Shown one piece after another: positions 52,387 through 54,307 of a DNA stretch of 54,307 nt (the first letter of the stretch is position 1; each line of letters starts with the position of its first letter). Made by a program: the position numbers and the translations under genes. Source of the DNA: an uncultured Verrucomicrobiota bacterium (GTDB lineage: Bacteria; Verrucomicrobiota; Verrucomicrobiia; Opitutales; Intestinicryptomonadaceae). Below the pieces are notes generated by a model that saw only the letters and a program-made list of their open reading frames with translations, was not told the DNA's origin and ran no database searches. Location of the stretch: NCBI GenBank assembly GCA_949283955.1, contig CASDUP010000028.1, positions 1 to 54,307 of the forward strand, given 5' to 3'.

Positions 52387-54307
52387 AAAAAAAATTCAGC
52401 TTTGCAAAGGCGTCGATTGCAGCGTTGTGCGCCGCAATTTTAGTTGCGGCTGGGATTGCGCTTTACTTCCTGAGCCCGTCGTTTCAAACACGCATGGCAA
52501 ACGATTATCTGGAATCGGCAGGCGGAAAAGTCGGGGAGTTGTCCGCCGGATTTTCATCTGCCGATGCCTCCGAAATATCCATGCGTTTTGGCGGAGGGAT
52601 TTTTACAGCCGAAAAAATTTCTTTAAAATATTCCCTTCTTCCCCTGCTATCCGGCTCTGTAGAAATATCGGAAATAAAAGTGGAGGGTGCGAAACTGAAA
52701 CTCTCGGGGAGCGAAAAATCCATAGAAACTAAAGCAAGCGGTATCGAAAAACTTCTCGAGAACTCAAACCAGACAAAAATAAAAATCGATACGGCAAAAA
52801 ATTCGCCAAAAAAAACAGGAGGCGAAACTGAAACTGCATGCCAAGCAAACAAGAGCGAGCTGAATCTAACCTTAAAGATAGGAAGAGCCGCCTCCGACAT
52901 AGAAGTGGAATTTGAAGACGGAAGTTCCGTAAAAGCGAAGTTAACCGCCGAAGGAATTGAGACAAACAGCAAACTAATTCCCATAAAGGGATTTCTTAAA
53001 GCCGACACTGAAATATCCGCCGCCGGCGTCGTGGAAAAACTATCTTTGACTGCCCGACTGGATTCGAAAGGCAAAGATAAATCGGACTTTAAAATTTTGG
53101 CGGAGCGGGCCTCCAAAAAGATATTTGCAACCGAGGGAATGTTCTCCTCGGATTTCTCCGATATAGATTGCAAGGCCGAACTAAACGCCGACGATTCCTG
53201 CGCGAGCGGATTGGGATTAAAAAATATTCCTACTTTCTCGGCAAAAATTTACCTGGAAGGAAAATCGAAAAATTTCGGCTCGGAATTTGAAGCCCTGGTA
53301 AAGGCAAAGTCGGCTTTTGAAAATTGCGAAAAAATATCCCCCAGACTAAAGCAACTGGGCAAAATTTCTTTTGAGGCGGATATCGACTTATCGAAGGGCT
53401 CCGATTCGCTGAAAGTGGAAAAAGCCCAAGCCGCAATCTCGCACGACGGGAAAACCATATTGTCGGCGTCATCTCCAAAGCCCTTCGCAATAGATCTGAA
53501 AAACCCGAAAAACACGGCTGGAAACGGCTTATTTGAAATCGCCCTAAACGGCCTTCCACCCGCTCTGATATCGACGTTCTTCGACGGGCTAAAGTTTACC
53601 GGGGAGGACATAACCGGAAGGCTCAATTTATCCGCATCCGAAACAGGCGATATAAAAATCGCCACAGTTTCCCCGATACTGGTATCAAAATTTAGCGCAA
53701 AAAAGGGCGAATTGTTGCTCGTTTCAGACTTGAATTCCAGAATAGACATAAGCGCCTCTGCAAATCCTGATACCGGCCTTAAAATGGATTCCAAGATATC
53801 TGTGGCGGATTTTGCAAACAAATCTTTCGATGTGTTTCTCGAAGCCCAAAGAGCTCCCTCTGGAAATATATCCGGAAGCGTAAAAGCGAAAGGCGACCTC
53901 AGGACTCCCCTTTCGAAAGCCGGAGCCCCGCTGGGATTGGTTGAAGAGGGAACAACGATGGATTCCTCCGCACTTTTCGATTTAAGCGGAGGCGCATTCA
54001 CTTTGAAAAGCGCAAAAATCGACGCGGGAAACGCAAAGAATCCCTCAATATTGTCGGTTTCCGTATTGAAGGAAATCTCGTTTGAAAACGGGGAGCCAAA
54101 ATTCCAAGACGGAGAAATCTTGCGCCTAAAACTCGACAAAATGCCGGTCGCGTTTTTGTCGCCGCTAGTCAAGGGGCTGAGGGGAAAATACATATCCGGA
54201 ACGGCGGAGGCCTCCAATTCCGGAAAAATTTTCTATCTGAATTCCGAATTGTCCGCCGACTCGCTCTATTTCTTGGACGGAGAAAAATATCTCCTCAAAA
54301 ATATATC
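52383..54307 (+). CDS. AsmA-like envelope protein, 3'-truncated by the window edge
   Basis: A frame opening with ATG at 52383 (ATGA overlap with the glycosyltransferase gene) stays open to the right edge, giving at least 641 residues. It begins with a signal anchor (MKKKFSF... with a hydrophobic stretch at about 9-30), then a long run of amphipathic strand-like repeats rich in Ser, Ala, Lys and Asp. Segments such as GGGIFTAEKISLKYS, VEISEIKVEGAKLKLS and DSLKVEKAQAAIS are like AsmA/TamB-type repeats. Such proteins form periplasmic bridges that move phospholipid to the outer membrane. No stop or conserved C-terminal domain is visible. Long antisense frames within it are shadows. Confidence 0.75.
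   Translation, partial: MKKKFSFAKASIAALCAAILVAAGIALYFLSPSFQTRMANDYLESAGGKVGELSAGFSSADASEISMRFGGGIFTAEKISLKYSLLPLLSGSVEISEIKVEGAKLKLSGSEKSIETKASGIEKLLENSNQTKIKIDTAKNSPKKTGGETETACQANKSELNLTLKIGRAASDIEVEFEDGSSVKAKLTAEGIETNSKLIPIKGFLKADTEISAAGVVEKLSLTARLDSKGKDKSDFKILAERASKKIFATEGMFSSDFSDIDCKAELNADDSCASGLGLKNIPTFSAKIYLEGKSKNFGSEFEALVKAKSAFENCEKISPRLKQLGKISFEADIDLSKGSDSLKVEKAQAAISHDGKTILSASSPKPFAIDLKNPKNTAGNGLFEIALNGLPPALISTFFDGLKFTGEDITGRLNLSASETGDIKIATVSPILVSKFSAKKGELLLVSDLNSRIDISASANPDTGLKMDSKISVADFANKSFDVFLEAQRAPSGNISGSVKAKGDLRTPLSKAGAPLGLVEEGTTMDSSALFDLSGGAFTLKSAKIDAGNAKNPSILSVSVLKEISFENGEPKFQDGEILRLKLDKMPVAFLSPLVKGLRGKYISGTAEASNSGKIFYLNSELSADSLYFLDGEKYLLKNI

Noticed and set aside
53249..54217. 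322-aa open frame on the - strand at the right edge
   Set aside because: It is antisense to the AsmA-like frame, which continues a coupled operon by ATGA overlap and has a signal anchor. The antisense frame is Ser/Phe-rich with no motif.
1..54307. Insertion sequences, CRISPR arrays, attachment sites, prophage
   Set aside because: No transposase, integrase, phage gene, regularly spaced repeat or long direct repeat was seen in the window.

Overview
The window is dense chromosomal DNA from a Gram-negative bacterium. The evidence for that envelope type is the LolA-like, MMPL, HtrB/LpxL-like and AsmA-like proteins, a DsbD-type reductase and an mre/PBP2 rod system. My best guess is a member of the PVC superphylum, probably Verrucomicrobiota of the Opitutae type. 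This rests on the long Bacteroidetes-like PurF, the CimA route, the McsA-McsB-ClpC cassette and an aryl-polyene-like locus in a non-proteobacterial setting. It is inference, because no rRNA is present. I see no tRNA or rRNA gene, insertion sequence, prophage or CRISPR array. Coding density is very high; only one gap (28755-29181) exceeds 300 bases.

Region 1 (2-8712, + strand) is the distal part of a secondary-lipid cluster resembling aryl polyene loci. It encodes an MMPL/RND-type exporter (cut by the left edge), an HtrB-like acyltransferase, a dedicated acyl carrier protein, a LolA-like carrier, a putative lipoprotein and two unusually long ketosynthase proteins. Each of these two joins an intact ketosynthase to a degenerate, chain-length-factor-like second half. 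Five of the junctions are ATGA stop/start overlaps. It converges on the housekeeping fabF and acpP genes (8894-10537, - strand).

Region 2 (10777-24515) holds gpmI and aroK (+), then on the - strand purA, mcsA, mcsB and clpC (arginine-phosphorylation-linked proteolysis). A HAD hydrolase and glyQS follow on +. A secreted esterase and a two-domain OlsF-like acyltransferase lie on -, the latter at the end of lysC-thrC-cimA (aspartate-family and 2-oxobutyrate supply, 24529-28754).

Region 3 (28755-34343) has the one long intergenic gap, an exported SagB-like nitroreductase and an exo-endo-phosphatase lipoprotein (-). A LysM coiled-coil protein follows (+), then a compact + operon of NUDIX hydrolase, DciA-like protein, nitrilase-family amidase and SplB-like radical SAM protein.

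Region 4 (34388-47259, - strand) reads from mreB through mreC, mreD and mrdA (cell shape), then purF, malQ, ptsI, a GlcD-like FAD oxidase, a ThiS-like ubiquitin-fold protein and a beta-CASP metallo-beta-lactamase. Spacing is short throughout, but a terminator-like hairpin follows mreB.

Region 5 (47456-54307, + strand) is dsbD, lysA, a YbgC-type thioesterase, a GT-C-type membrane glycosyltransferase and a long AsmA-like envelope protein that runs off the right edge. The clearest candidate for something new is the pair of fused ketosynthase/chain-length-factor proteins in region 1. The ThiS/beta-CASP pair and the CtsR-less Mcs/ClpC cassette are next.
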